This document shows positions 9,937-20,088 of a stretch of 64,000 nt of DNA, piece after piece. The stretch covers positions 248,001 through 312,000 of the forward strand of contig NZ_OX373462.1 of NCBI RefSeq assembly GCF_947331815.1. Direction: 5' to 3'. The stretch is from Cyanobacterium sp. uoEpiScrs1 (lineage in GTDB: Bacteria > Cyanobacteriota > Cyanobacteriia > Cyanobacteriales > Microcystaceae). Position 1 is the first letter of the stretch; each line of letters begins with the position of its first letter. The position numbers and the translations under genes were made by a program. The notes under the pieces were generated by a model. It was not told the origin of the DNA and did no database searches. It saw only the letters and a program-made list of their open reading frames with translations.

Positions 9937-11361
9937 TTAAGATAATAGCCTTTCAGGGAGGCGATCTTGACGAATTAGGTCATCATGGGTTTCTCGTTTT
10001 ACCACTAGATTAGCCTCTCCATCTTTAACTAAGACAGCAGCTGGCCTGGGCAAACGATTGTAATTAGAAGCCATACTATGGTTATAGGCTCCTGTCCCCA
10101 TCACTACCAGAATATCTCCTGGTCGGGTTTGAGGCAACTGAACATTGTGAATCAGAATATCTCCTGACTCACAATGTTTGCCAGCGATAGTAACAGTTTC
10201 TGTGCATGTTTCTGACATTCGATTAGCTACGACCAGACAATAGAGCGATTGATAGGTAATGGGACGGGGATTATCAGACATTCCACCATCTACAGCGACA
10301 TATGTCCGCTGTTGGGGAATTTCTTTGCGACTGCCTATAGTATAGCTAGTGACACAAGCTGAGCCTATTAAAGAACGTCCGGGTTCAGCGATGAGTTGAG
10401 GATAGGGTAATTGACGACTATCACAGGCTTTCATTACGGATTGGCTCACTCCTTTAACCCATTGTTCTATACTGGGAGGATCATCATCTTCCGTATAGCG
10501 GATACCTAAACCTCCGCCAACATTTAATTCTTGCAATACTAACCCATAACTTTGAGCTTTTTGAAATAACTCCACCATGACTTCCCCCAAGTCTTGATGA
10601 GGTTGCTCTTCGAAAATTTGAGAGCCAATATGGGCGTGTAAGCCCCGGCAATCAAAACATGATTGTTGACTAATGTAGTTAAAAACAGTATCGAGTTGGT
10701 GAGGATCAAATCCAAATTTGCTATCTAAATGTCCTGTCTGAATATACTCATGGGTATGACATTCAATTCCTGGAGTAAAACGCACGAGGATTGGAATGTT
10801 TATAGAGGCAGTTTGATTACCTAGTTTGGCTAAAGTTTTTAATTCAAACCAATTATCAACGACAATAGTGCAACCAACCTCAAGAGCTAATTTTAGTTCT
10901 GCAAGGGACTTATTATTGCCGTGAAAGTAAATCTGTTGAGCAATTTGTTCAGAGGTGAGTCCCATTTTCTCTAGAGCATTAAGGGTAGTGTACAGTTCTC
11001 CTCCTGATACAACATCAAATCCTAATCCTTCACTAGCGACAATACTAGTAATGGCTAGGCAACTCCAAGCTTTAGAGGCATAAATGATTTTAGAAGGTCC
11101 TTGATAGTGACGGTTAAAAGCTTCCCGATACTGACGACAGGCACTTCGAAGAGTTACTTCATCGAGAACATAAAGAGGAGAACCAAATTGTTTAACTAAG
11201 GTCTTAAGATCACAACCGCCAATTTCTAAACAATCATGATTATTTATCTTAGCAGTTAGGGGCAATAATGATTGGTTCGGTGATCGTTCACCCTCTTTTA
11301 GAGTCCCTTTCTCTAAATAGTCTTGTCCTGAACGGCTTTTCCTTTGCTCTGTCGATAACAT
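9937..11361 (-). CDS. lysA: diaminopimelate decarboxylase
   Basis: 474 residues. It removes CO2 from meso-diaminopimelate in the last step of lysine synthesis, using pyridoxal phosphate. The PLP lysine is in KIIYASKAW (about residue 94), the phosphate-binding glycines in NVGGGLGIRYTE, and the second-subunit active-site Cys in HCESGDIL. An N-terminal extension of about 40 residues before the barrel is common in cyanobacteria. It is first in a lysA-cdaA unit. A GC-richer, foldable stretch lies at 11423-11518 just upstream of the ATG and could be a leader. Confidence 0.95.
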   Translation of the reverse strand: MLSTEQRKSRSGQDYLEKGTLKEGERSPNQSLLPLTAKINNHDCLEIGGCDLKTLVKQFGSPLYVLDEVTLRSACRQYREAFNRHYQGPSKIIYASKAWSCLAITSIVASEGLGFDVVSGGELYTTLNALEKMGLTSEQIAQQIYFHGNNKSLAELKLALEVGCTIVVDNWFELKTLAKLGNQTASINIPILVRFTPGIECHTHEYIQTGHLDSKFGFDPHQLDTVFNYISQQSCFDCRGLHAHIGSQIFEEQPHQDLGEVMVELFQKAQSYGLVLQELNVGGGLGIRYTEDDDPPSIEQWVKGVSQSVMKACDSRQLPYPQLIAEPGRSLIGSACVTSYTIGSRKEIPQQRTYVAVDGGMSDNPRPITYQSLYCLVVANRMSETCTETVTIAGKHCESGDILIHNVQLPQTRPGDILVVMGTGAYNHSMASNYNRLPRPAAVLVKDGEANLVVKRETHDDLIRQDRLPERLLS

Positions 11362-11422
11362 AGTTCACGGTTGATCGATAGGTATTAATATGTAAAGTCT
11401 AGTCCTAAGTAAGACTAAAGGA

Positions 11423-11518
11423 AGAGATTCAGTGAGCGTCCCCTCATAACAAAACCCCAGAGGTTTATAATTTCATTGACGCTACGATTCCCTGTATCTA
11501 GTCTACAATCGAATCTCT
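11423..11518. other. structured element upstream of lysA (possible leader or small RNA)
   Basis: About 96 bases that are clearly less AT-rich than their surroundings and can fold as nested stems: 11423-11430 with 11511-11518 (AGAGATTC, 8 bp), 11435-11440 with 11478-11483 (AGCGTC), and 11442-11445 with 11460-11463. The strand is unknown because the stems work either way. It does not match the lysine riboswitch core as I remember it. Confidence 0.3.
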
Positions 11519-12100
11519 TGTGTGGTGTTGGGATTTTGTTAACTTCCTAACTATCTAGCTTTTTTTTGATGATTAATCTATTCTCCCCGGTGATGCTTCC
11601 AAAAACCTTTCATTAAGTAAGTTCAACTTATGTATGTTATTAACCTTTAAGAGTAACGCAGAAACTGTTCTAAAATTAGTTTGTAAGAGGAATATATGGC
11701 ATTATCTATTCTTTGAATAGAACGAAAAGTACTGAATTAGCGAGTTTGTTTTAACTTTATTGCTTTTGTATTATATTATCTATATAATCTAGCTAAACTT
11801 TAATTTTATTAAGTATATTTTTTGTCTCTTAGTGACTTTTTTATTAATAATCAAATTATATCTAAGTATCCTAGAGTTTAAAAACATGAGAGATGTTTCA
11901 ATAGTTACTTTTAATTTTATTAAAGATAGAGTAAATTAGATAATTAAAAACTATTTACTAGATTTTGAGACTATTTCTAGTTAAAAGGTCTTAAAAAACA
12001 GACAGACAAGTAATACAAACTACTAAAAATAAATTTTTAATATTAATTCAACTTATTTTTAGTAGAGCTATACCAATTGACAATTTAACTATCGGTTCAG
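11519..12100. other. AT-rich spacer, no gene seen
   Basis: Sequence between the structured element upstream of lysA and the queD stop. A T8 run at about 11550 is the only notable feature. No open frame with a ribosome site, tRNA or clear repeat was found. Confidence 0.5.
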
Positions 12101-12487
12101 TTAATCACCTTTAATAAATTTTGCTCCAGAAGTGCAAGTCTCTTGGATCTCTACCCCTTTTAACCCTTGTAGTCCTGCCAGTTCAAGTTTCTTAAAAATC
12201 CATTTAGCAATCATTTCGCAAGTGGGACTTTCTAATTCCATCGTTTCGTTAAGGTAATGATGATCTAAAAACTGTTCTAATAAAGGATCCAAATATTCAG
12301 CAATATCGTGAAAATCAACCACCATCCCTTGTTTAGCTCCTTCTTGAATTAGATGGTCGCTTTTTAAGTAAATTTTCCCTATCCAACTATGACCATGAAG
12401 ACGACGACACTTGCCATCATGGTGGGGCAATCGATGGGCAGCCTCAAAGCGAAACTCTTTATAAATTAACCAATTATCAACACTCAT
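12101..12487 (-). CDS. queD: 6-carboxy-tetrahydropterin synthase (QueD/PTPS family)
   Basis: 128 residues. The family converts dihydroneopterin triphosphate to 6-carboxytetrahydropterin in queuosine synthesis, or makes related pterins. Zinc ligands are visible in FEAAHRLP and LHGHSW, the catalytic Cys in HDGKC, and the Glu near the C-terminus in VEIQETCTSG. Length is normal for QueD. It is single, with no other queuosine genes nearby. Cyanobacteria also use PTPS-like enzymes for pterin glycosides, so the exact pathway is not settled by sequence alone. Confidence 0.88.
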   Translation of the reverse strand: MSVDNWLIYKEFRFEAAHRLPHHDGKCRRLHGHSWIGKIYLKSDHLIQEGAKQGMVVDFHDIAEYLDPLLEQFLDHHYLNETMELESPTCEMIAKWIFKKLELAGLQGLKGVEIQETCTSGAKFIKGD

Positions 12488-12687
12488 ATTAATGACGTAA
12501 CTTTTATTAAAGTTGATTATAAAGACTGGAAAAAGTTACACTAATGATAACCATAATTTAATTATGGTTAAACTAAAAATAGAAAATGCAACTAGCGTAA
12601 TATACACATTATCATAAATCTAGTAATAAGCAATATGCTAAAAATAATTTACTTTCGTATTGAATCTGACTTATCTACCTAATTAAA

Positions 12688-13533
12688 ATGATTAGATTTT
12701 TTTTTATAATTCATCGATATTGGGTTTATCCTTGTATTTTATTATTAGTGACCACCTTTGTTGTTACAATTGGTGTTCAGTCGAGTCATAGTCAATCTTT
12801 ATTAAATTTATTCTTCCAAGGAATGCAGATAGTGCAACTAACCACTATGTCTGATTCTCAAGAAGTAAAACTTGCTCAACAAATCAATGATGAATTAATT
12901 CGTTCAGGTAAATTTACCCTCTCTCATAATACTCAATTAAATCAAGCTGTTCAACGTATTGGACAACGGTTAGTTCCCATCAGTGAACGTCCTAATCTTC
13001 CTTATACTTTTCAGGTAGTTGAGGATGGATCTATTAATGCTTTTGCGACAATGGGAGGGTTTGTTTACGTTAATACAGGGTTAATTTCAATAGCAGAAAA
13101 TGAAGCTGAATTAGCCAGTGTAGTTGCCCATGAAATTGCCCATATCACTGCTCGTCACTCTATTAACCAAATGCGGGATCTTGCTCTTTCTAAAGGGTTG
13201 ATATCAGCGGCAGGCTTAAGAGAAAATACTATTGTGCAATTAGGAGTGCAATTAGGAATTAATCTTCCCTATAGCAGAAAAGCTGAATTAGAGGCAGACA
13301 GATTAGGTGTAAAAAACTTAATAAATGCTGGATATGCTCCTATTGGGATGGTCACTTTTATGCAGAAATTAATACAAAAAAGTGGGACTTCCGCTCCGGA
13401 CTTTTTAAGTACCCATCCAGCTACATCAGAGCGAGTGAGAGAATTAAATCGGGCTGTTAATGACACACGACTATATCAAGGGGATGGTCTAGATAATCAA
13501 AGCTATCAACAAAATTTTCGTCGTTTTTTATAA
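12688..13533 (+). CDS. M48 family metalloprotease, secreted or membrane-attached
   Basis: 281 residues. A hydrophobic N-terminus (about 14-34) acts as signal peptide or anchor. The M48 zinc site HEIAHITARH starts near residue 148, with the third ligand Glu in RKAELEADRLG near residue 201. The family (HtpX, BepA, LoiP types) degrades or refolds damaged envelope proteins. The short form without TPR repeats resembles LoiP-like proteases common in cyanobacteria. The gene is single; a 30-bp-armed hairpin lies 180 bases after its stop. Confidence 0.88.
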   Translation: MIRFFFIIHRYWVYPCILLLVTTFVVTIGVQSSHSQSLLNLFFQGMQIVQLTTMSDSQEVKLAQQINDELIRSGKFTLSHNTQLNQAVQRIGQRLVPISERPNLPYTFQVVEDGSINAFATMGGFVYVNTGLISIAENEAELASVVAHEIAHITARHSINQMRDLALSKGLISAAGLRENTIVQLGVQLGINLPYSRKAELEADRLGVKNLINAGYAPIGMVTFMQKLIQKSGTSAPDFLSTHPATSERVRELNRAVNDTRLYQGDGLDNQSYQQNFRRFL

Positions 13534-13711
13534 ATATGTAACCCTATCAAATAAATAGAGAAATTATGAACTATCTACAGTGAGAATAAGAATATTAATA
13601 ATTAATATTTTTGAGCTGTTGTGTATACATTTTGTACTCTATTATAGATATTTTCCCAAAGATTACATTTTTTAAAAAAATATATGATTTAATTAATAAG
13701 AATAAGTTGTT

Positions 13712-13780
13712 ATTATCATTCGTATATATTATCTATATAATAACTGCGGAATTATATAGATAATATATACGAATGATAAT
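13712..13780. repeat. perfect inverted repeat, 30-bp arms, 9-base loop
   Basis: Bases 13712-13741 are the exact reverse complement of 13751-13780; the loop is AACTGCGGA. The arms start ATTATCATTCGTATAT. It lies 180 bases beyond the M48 protease stop, too far for a typical terminator of that gene. Confidence 0.9.
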
Positions 13781-14698
13781 TATACTGAACCTCTAATATA
13801 GAATTACCCGAAAAATGCTAGTTCAATACACTTCAGAATAAAATAAACGATCAAATATTTTATTGCATTTTACAAGCTACCTTATTAATGCACTTCAACT
13901 GACGGCTAATATCTTATATTACTCAAATAGTTTTGATTTAGTTAAAATAGACAATTATTTATATATATTAAATACTTAACCTAATTGTTATATAATTTTA
14001 CGTTAAGATAAATAATATTTTGATACTAATTGGCCCAATTAAATAGTTTAAATCTACAGTTTTTTTAAAACATTTATTTAAGTTTTTTATTTTAGTAATT
14101 TAAGATTAGCTAGTTTTACAGTACGCAGTACAGATTTAAGTATTTGAGTTCTAAAAAAATTTTTTTATATAAGTATTTATATTATTTTGTTTTTTGTAAT
14201 TTCTGATTCCATGTTTTATTTGAATATAATAATAACTTATTTTTTCTTAAATCACAGCAATTTTATTACTCGCTAATGCTTACATACTTTGGCTTTTTAC
14301 ATTAATTTTAATTTTCATTTTCATTAATTACAACTTTTTAATATATACTTAATTTGGATATTTAGGTATAAATAGTCTACACAATCTTACCATTGTTTAA
14401 ATTCATTCATTATAAAAAAATAAAAACTTTGTTAGTAAATATTTTTTGTCTTTTAACTTTTATATTTATTGCCAAAAGCTTTGAATAAGAGAAAAATATA
14501 AAAGTTATAAAGTTAATTTTTGCACTTTGTTTTTGATACTCATAAATATGATATATAAACATTAAAATAAGTTAATTTAAATAGCTTTCTCTAAAATTAA
14601 TAAGCAATATTAATTCAGATATAGTAAAGGTGATGGTTAATTAATGCAATACAAAAAATATTATAATAATAATTAATGTCATTTTCTATAAATCATAT

Positions 14699-14730
14699 CC
14701 ATTGTTTACTTTGTGAAAAGTAAACAATGG
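14699..14730. repeat. 14-bp hairpin with GTGA loop
   Basis: Arms 14699-14712 (CCATTGTTTACTTT) and 14717-14730 are perfectly complementary around a GTGA tetraloop on the plus strand, a stable GNRA-type loop in RNA. No gene ends nearby on the plus strand. Confidence 0.8.
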
Positions 14731-14873
14731 TTTACAGTTAGATAATAAACCTAATCAACATATAATACCTATTTTGTAACAAGAGCAATTCCATAATAAT
14801 GATTTTTATTCTAAATCAAAGAATAAGTAATAATTATATTAAGTAATGTTTTATTGAAAAAGTATTCTGGTTG

Positions 14874-14997
14874 AACTTAATCTCAATCTTATCGAGATTA
14901 AGTTTACTGCTAGTATGATAATAGCAAACATGTCTCATTCTATTAATTAGCTTAGAAGAAGCTAATTACAATAAAATATTACACATTGTATTTTATT
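14874..14997 (-). terminator. three consecutive hairpins after murT
   Basis: Perfect stems at 14874-14884/14894-14904 (11 bp), 14944-14953/14959-14968 (10 bp, AGAAG loop) and 14970-14978/14989-14997 (9 bp). The nearest is 60 bases beyond the murT stop on the minus strand. Together they could terminate or protect the murT transcript. None has a clean T-run, so function is inferred. Confidence 0.4.
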
Positions 14998-15056
14998 ATT
15001 TAAGTCACTATGAAAAATATATAATCTTAACTAATTATTGTGTTAATTTAACTTAT

Positions 15057-16403
15057 TCAGAGAATTCGACGACCTGTTAAAATGCCTCGTATTTCTAACA
15101 TGGCAGAATAGGTAGGAATAATATTTAAAGTTCCATTAAGAGGAGTTAAATCCAAAGCAGTTTGGATAGCTACTTTCAAGTTTTCTTCCACAATTAAATC
15201 AACTAAATTTTGGCGATTAGTAAAAGTTTCTTGACTATATTGTAATCTCAGTGCCATGTCATAGACACGATCACCACTGATAATTAAATTACCTCCTAGA
15301 TTAATTAATTTTTCCGTATCTACGTCCCAAATCCAAGAGACATCAGTTCCATCGGGGATACGATCATTTAATGCTATTAAAGTCGTAGAAACTTGTCCCT
15401 TAACTTTTAATTCATTAACAGTACGTATTGTCTCATTCATTCCTACAGGATTTTTTGATAATAAAATGCGGACATTCCTACCTTCAATACTCAATTCCTC
15501 TGATCGTCCAAAAGCTGCTCTAAAGTCTCTAATACTATTAAAAATATGTTCTATTTTAATCCCCAATTCTTGAGCAACTAATCCAGCTGCTAAAGTATTG
15601 TATTTGTTATAAACTCCAACCAATATCTGTGGCCATACTTTACTAGACAACGCAGGTTTACTTTTCGTAAAATTACAACTAGGACAACTAAAATCCCCTA
15701 GATGAGAAAGATAAACACCTTTGTAATTAAGGGTCGCACCACAACGAGGACAGTAAATAGAATCAACAGCGTGAGGAATTTCCTGGAGATATAAATCTGG
15801 TTCACTTAAACCAAAATAACGTACTCTTTGCAACAATTGTTGACCTAAATAGGAGAGAGTCGGATCGTCTGCATTGAGAACGACAGTAGTGTTGGGAGGA
15901 AGAGGCGCAAGTGCTGTCAGCCATCGTTGACTAATCAAGTCAACTTCTCCATAACGATCAAGTTGATCTCGAAATAAATTTAATCCTACAATTATTCGAG
16001 GTTGAAACTCTTTAAGTAATAAGGATACGATATTTTCGTCAACTTCTAGAACTGCATAATCAACTGTTAATCGACCTAGCAAATTTGTATTTTTTAACAG
16101 AGCAGTGGATAGGCCATTGATCAAGTTAGCTCCAGTCTCATTATGAGCAACTTTTAATCCTTGATTTTCAAGAATTGTTCGTAGTAAAAGAGACGTAGTA
16201 GTTTTTCCATTAGTTCCAATTATCAAAATAACTCCTTGTTTTACCTGTTCACACAGCAAGAATAATAAGTTGGAATGAAGACGACGAGCGATTGCTCCAG
16301 GTAAAACACTAGCCGCCCCTAAATTTAGCCAGCGCACTATAGAGGTCACTGTTTTAGCCACTACCACTGCTAACCCTAAACGAACACGGTCAACTTGATT
16401 CAT
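15057..16403 (-). CDS. murT: MurT-type Mur ligase (lipid II isoglutaminyl synthase subunit)
   Basis: 448 residues. With GatD, MurT amidates the D-glutamate of lipid II. The ATP loop is ILIIGTNGKTTTSLLL near residue 62, and the central domain has the extra zinc-ribbon typical of MurT, CPRCG and CPSC about 24 residues apart. The C-terminal DUF1727 domain contains LLSKNPVGMNETIRTV. Length is normal. In many bacteria gatD is adjacent; it is not seen here, so it must be elsewhere or absent. The first 35 residues form a hydrophobic helix found in cyanobacterial members. Confidence 0.88.
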   Translation of the reverse strand: MNQVDRVRLGLAVVVAKTVTSIVRWLNLGAASVLPGAIARRLHSNLLFLLCEQVKQGVILIIGTNGKTTTSLLLRTILENQGLKVAHNETGANLINGLSTALLKNTNLLGRLTVDYAVLEVDENIVSLLLKEFQPRIIVGLNLFRDQLDRYGEVDLISQRWLTALAPLPPNTTVVLNADDPTLSYLGQQLLQRVRYFGLSEPDLYLQEIPHAVDSIYCPRCGATLNYKGVYLSHLGDFSCPSCNFTKSKPALSSKVWPQILVGVYNKYNTLAAGLVAQELGIKIEHIFNSIRDFRAAFGRSEELSIEGRNVRILLSKNPVGMNETIRTVNELKVKGQVSTTLIALNDRIPDGTDVSWIWDVDTEKLINLGGNLIISGDRVYDMALRLQYSQETFTNRQNLVDLIVEENLKVAIQTALDLTPLNGTLNIIPTYSAMLEIRGILTGRRIL

Positions 16404-17163
16404 CAGTTCACTACAATATGTATATGCTCTCTGAATTATGAACGATCAGAGGAAGATTGTTAAGAGTATAGAGATCAAGACTTGTTTTTGAGGTTTGTGG
16501 ACTTAGCAAAATTTTACGGACTCATGCCCTGTTAAACTTATGGTTGTGTCATTATCCTCTCCCCATACCACTTTTTTAGAGAACTCATGATACTAAATCA
16601 AAAAAATTTGAAAATGAAGTAAAGTATCTATTCTTTATTTTTAGTAAAAATATTTATTATTATTTGAATTGGTATTTAATAGCTATTCTATGCTTAAAAT
16701 AATTTTTTACTTTTAAATTAAAGTTTATTTGCATGATATTTTTTAAAATTTTATTAATAATACTAATTGTATTGTATTGATTATGTTAACCAATTAATTA
16801 TTAGACATTTTTATTGTTACTGATTTCTTTCTTTATTTTTTAGCTATAGCTTAATTACTTTTTATTTCGGAGTATATTTGCAAAAGTTAAATATATATTT
16901 TGGCTTATTTTTATATAAATTATATATATAATTTATGGAGATATTATTTAGTAAATATAATTAGCAATTAGCTTTTAATTAAAGGTATATATCAAAAATT
17001 ATATCCTTGATTTAAATATATAAATTGTCTATAAACAACATATTTTTATAGACAATAAATTAAGCAAAATAATTAAATATTGAATACTGTAAGTTCAACC
17101 AATAAAAAATTTATTTAAAGAAAATACGTTAGAATTGAAAAGAAACTATATTATTTTTTTATA
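16404..17163. other. AT-rich divergent spacer between murT and polA
   Basis: No gene seen. Bases 16430-16570 are less AT-rich and may hold the murT promoter. A perfect 12-bp hairpin lies at 17024-17056, about 110 bases before the polA start, in a position where it would be in the polA leader or at its promoter. Confidence 0.5.
17024..17056. repeat. 12-bp hairpin before polA
   Basis: Arms 17024-17035 (ATTGTCTATAAA) and 17045-17056 are perfectly complementary with a 9-base loop. It sits 108 bases before the polA ATG and could be an operator or leader hairpin. Confidence 0.7.
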
Positions 17164-20088
17164 ATGCAAGATCAGCAATCTTTACCACTTTTAGTTCTTA
17201 TCGATGGTCATTCTCTGGCATTTAGAGCTTATTATGCTTTTGCTAAAGCCAGAAAAGGTTCTTTGCAGACTTCTATTGGGATTCCTACCAGTGTTTGTTT
17301 TGGGTTTTTAAATTCGTTAATTCAAGTTATTGAAGATCAAAAACCTCAATATTTAGCAGTTGCTTTTGATAGACAAGAACCTACTTTTCGCCATAAAGCT
17401 GATGCCAACTATAAGGCAAATCGTAAAGAAACTCCTGAAGATTTTATCTGTGATCTTGAAAATCTTCAGAAATTATTGAAAGCCTTAAATGTGACAATTG
17501 TAACTTCTCCAGGATATGAAGCTGATGATGTGTTGGGTACTTTAGCTAACCAAGGGAGTAAATTGGGATATCAAGTTAAAATTCTCAGCGGTGATCGCGA
17601 TCTTTTTCAATTAGTTGATGAAAGTAAAAATATTAGCGTTTTATATTTAGAAAGAAATAAAGTAAAGAGTTTATCTTCTGAGGGGTATACAGAATTTAAT
17701 TCTAAAGATGTAGAGGTAAAAATAGGAGTTAAACCTACTCAGATCATTGACTATAAAGCATTGTGTGGAGATAGAGTGGATAGTATTACAGGAGTTAAAG
17801 GAATTGGAGATAAAACAGCTATAAAATTATTAAAAAAATACGGTGATCTTCAAGAAATCTATAAAAACTTAGACCAAATAAAAGGTGCTAATAGTAAAAA
17901 GTTAAGAGAGGGGATCAAAGACGCAGAACACTCTCGCAACTTATCTAAGATAATCATTGATATACCAATAAAAATTGATTTTAATTTATGTCAATTAAAT
18001 GGATTTAATTTATCTTCTCTAGAAGAAATATTGCAAAGATTAGAGCTGAATAAATTTTTGAGAAATATTAACTATATAAAAAATATTTTTGAAGGAAAGA
18101 ATACAGAATTTTACAATGACTATCTTCAAGATGAAAAAACAGATAAATCTCGGCAACTTTCTTTATTCTCTGCCCAGAAATCTATTAAAAATTCTTCCCA
18201 ATTAATCACTAATAATAATTTAAATTCATTACAAATATATCCAGAAATTATTATTGATTTAGAGCAGTTAAATAATTTGGTTGATAGACTTAAACAATAT
18301 ATTGGCTCTCAATATTTTGTTGCTTGGGATACTGAAACAACTTCATTAAAACCTAGAGATGCCGAATTAGTTGGAATTGGCTGTTGTTGGGGCTATAGAA
18401 CCACGGATATAGCTTATATTCCCATAGGACATACAAAAGGAAACCAATTAGAAAAAAAGATAGTTTTAGAAAAATTACAACCAATTTTGGAAAACAATCA
18501 ATACGCTAAAGTTTTTCAAAATACGAAGTTTGATCGTTTGGTTTTATATCATCAAGGAATCGAACTAACTGGCGTAGTCTTTGACACAATGTTAGCTAGT
18601 TATGTTTTGCATCCGGAAATGAGTCATAATTTGAGTGATTTATGTCATCGATATTTACCACAAATTAGTCCCATAAGTTACAAAGATTTAGGAATTGTCA
18701 AAGGAAAAACTATTGCCGATTTAGATATTAAAAATGTTGCAAATTATTGTGGAATGGATACTTATATTACCTATTTATTAGTTGATAAATTACAAGAAGA
18801 GTTGATATTAAATGAAACTCTAAAAAGACTACTCACAGAAGTTGAACAACCTTTAGAGTCTGTTTTAGCAGCTATGGAAGATACAGGAGTTCGTATTGAT
18901 ATCAATTATTTACATAAATTATCTCAACAATTGCAACAAGATTTAGAATTAATTGAACAACAAGTATACGAAGAAGCCGGTGAAAATTTTAATTTAAGTT
19001 CTCCCAAACAACTTGGAAAAATTTTATTTGAAAAACTAAATTTAGATCGTAAGAAATCTCGTAAGACTAAACTTGGATATTCTACCGATCATACGACTTT
19101 AGAAAAATTGCAAGGTGATCATCCGATTGTTAATTATATATTAGAACATCGTACTTTATCTAAATTAAAGTCTACTTATGTAGACACTTTACCTGTATTA
19201 GTTCATGACGATACCAAACGAATTCATACTAACTTTAATCAAACGGTAACAGCAACTGGAAGGCTATCTTCCTCCAATCCTAACTTACAAAATATTCCCG
19301 TCCGTTCTCAATTTTCTCGTAAGCTTCGTCAAGCATTTATTCCAAAAGAAAATTGGTTATTAGTATCAGCAGACTATTCACAAATTGAATTAAGGATTCT
19401 AGCACATTTAAGTCAAGAATCTGTATTATTAGAAGCATATCGAAATGAGCAAGATGTTCATGCTGTAACTGCCAAGCTTTTATTTAATAAAAAAACAATT
19501 ACTCCTGAAGAAAGAAATCTAGGCAAAACAATAAATTTTGGAGTAATTTACGGAATGGGGGCTCAGAGGTTTGCCAGAGAGGCAGGAGTTACAACAGCAG
19601 AAGGAAAAATATTTATTGATAAGTATCATCAACAATATACTAAAGTTTTTGAGTATTTAGAAAATATCAAAAAAGAAGCAATTGCTAAGGGATTTGTAAC
19701 AACTATTCTGGGAAGAAGACGATATTTTGACTTTGTAACAGACGGTCTAAATAAACTTAAAGGGACTAACCCAGCAAGTATTAACTTAAACGAGTTACGT
19801 CTCAATTATACTGACTCTCAATTATTACGTGCTGCTGCCAATGCTCCAATTCAAGGATCAAGTGCTGATATCATTAAAGTTGCTATGATTAAAATACAAG
19901 AAATTATAAATCATTATCAAGCAAACTTATTATTACAAGTTCATGATGAATTAATTTTTGAAGTTCCTCTAGAGGAATGGAATGAGTTATACCAAAAAAT
20001 TAAACAAACTATGGAAAATGCTGTTATCTTAACTGTTCCTTTAGTAGTTGATATTTATTCAGGTAATAATTGGATGAAAACAAAGTGA
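17164..20088 (+). CDS. polA: DNA polymerase I
   Basis: 974 residues. It fills gaps and removes RNA primers in replication and repair. Three domains appear in order: 5'-nuclease (about 1-300; LVLIDGHSLAFRAYYAF, GYEADDVLGTLA, LSGDRDLFQLV), 3'-5' proofreading exonuclease (about 360-560) and polymerase (about 610-974). The proofreading acidic residues are all present (AWDTETTSL, NTKFDRLVLY, YCGMDTYITY), so this is a fully active type. Polymerase motif A is ADYSQIELRILAH, motif B NLGKTINFGVIYGMGAQ and motif C LLQVHDELIFEVP. No domain has been lost despite the reduced appearance of the genome. Confidence 0.96.
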   Translation: MQDQQSLPLLVLIDGHSLAFRAYYAFAKARKGSLQTSIGIPTSVCFGFLNSLIQVIEDQKPQYLAVAFDRQEPTFRHKADANYKANRKETPEDFICDLENLQKLLKALNVTIVTSPGYEADDVLGTLANQGSKLGYQVKILSGDRDLFQLVDESKNISVLYLERNKVKSLSSEGYTEFNSKDVEVKIGVKPTQIIDYKALCGDRVDSITGVKGIGDKTAIKLLKKYGDLQEIYKNLDQIKGANSKKLREGIKDAEHSRNLSKIIIDIPIKIDFNLCQLNGFNLSSLEEILQRLELNKFLRNINYIKNIFEGKNTEFYNDYLQDEKTDKSRQLSLFSAQKSIKNSSQLITNNNLNSLQIYPEIIIDLEQLNNLVDRLKQYIGSQYFVAWDTETTSLKPRDAELVGIGCCWGYRTTDIAYIPIGHTKGNQLEKKIVLEKLQPILENNQYAKVFQNTKFDRLVLYHQGIELTGVVFDTMLASYVLHPEMSHNLSDLCHRYLPQISPISYKDLGIVKGKTIADLDIKNVANYCGMDTYITYLLVDKLQEELILNETLKRLLTEVEQPLESVLAAMEDTGVRIDINYLHKLSQQLQQDLELIEQQVYEEAGENFNLSSPKQLGKILFEKLNLDRKKSRKTKLGYSTDHTTLEKLQGDHPIVNYILEHRTLSKLKSTYVDTLPVLVHDDTKRIHTNFNQTVTATGRLSSSNPNLQNIPVRSQFSRKLRQAFIPKENWLLVSADYSQIELRILAHLSQESVLLEAYRNEQDVHAVTAKLLFNKKTITPEERNLGKTINFGVIYGMGAQRFAREAGVTTAEGKIFIDKYHQQYTKVFEYLENIKKEAIAKGFVTTILGRRRYFDFVTDGLNKLKGTNPASINLNELRLNYTDSQLLRAAANAPIQGSSADIIKVAMIKIQEIINHYQANLLLQVHDELIFEVPLEEWNELYQKIKQTMENAVILTVPLVVDIYSGNNWMKTK

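Larger units (their letters stand above)
13534..15056. other. 1.5-kb AT-rich spacer rich in hairpins
   Basis: Convergent spacer between the M48 protease and murT with no gene seen. It contains a 30-bp-armed inverted repeat (13712-13780), a 14-bp hairpin with GTGA loop (14699-14730), and three close hairpins next to murT (14874-14904, 14944-14968, 14970-14997). The rest is nearly pure A and T. Confidence 0.6.
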
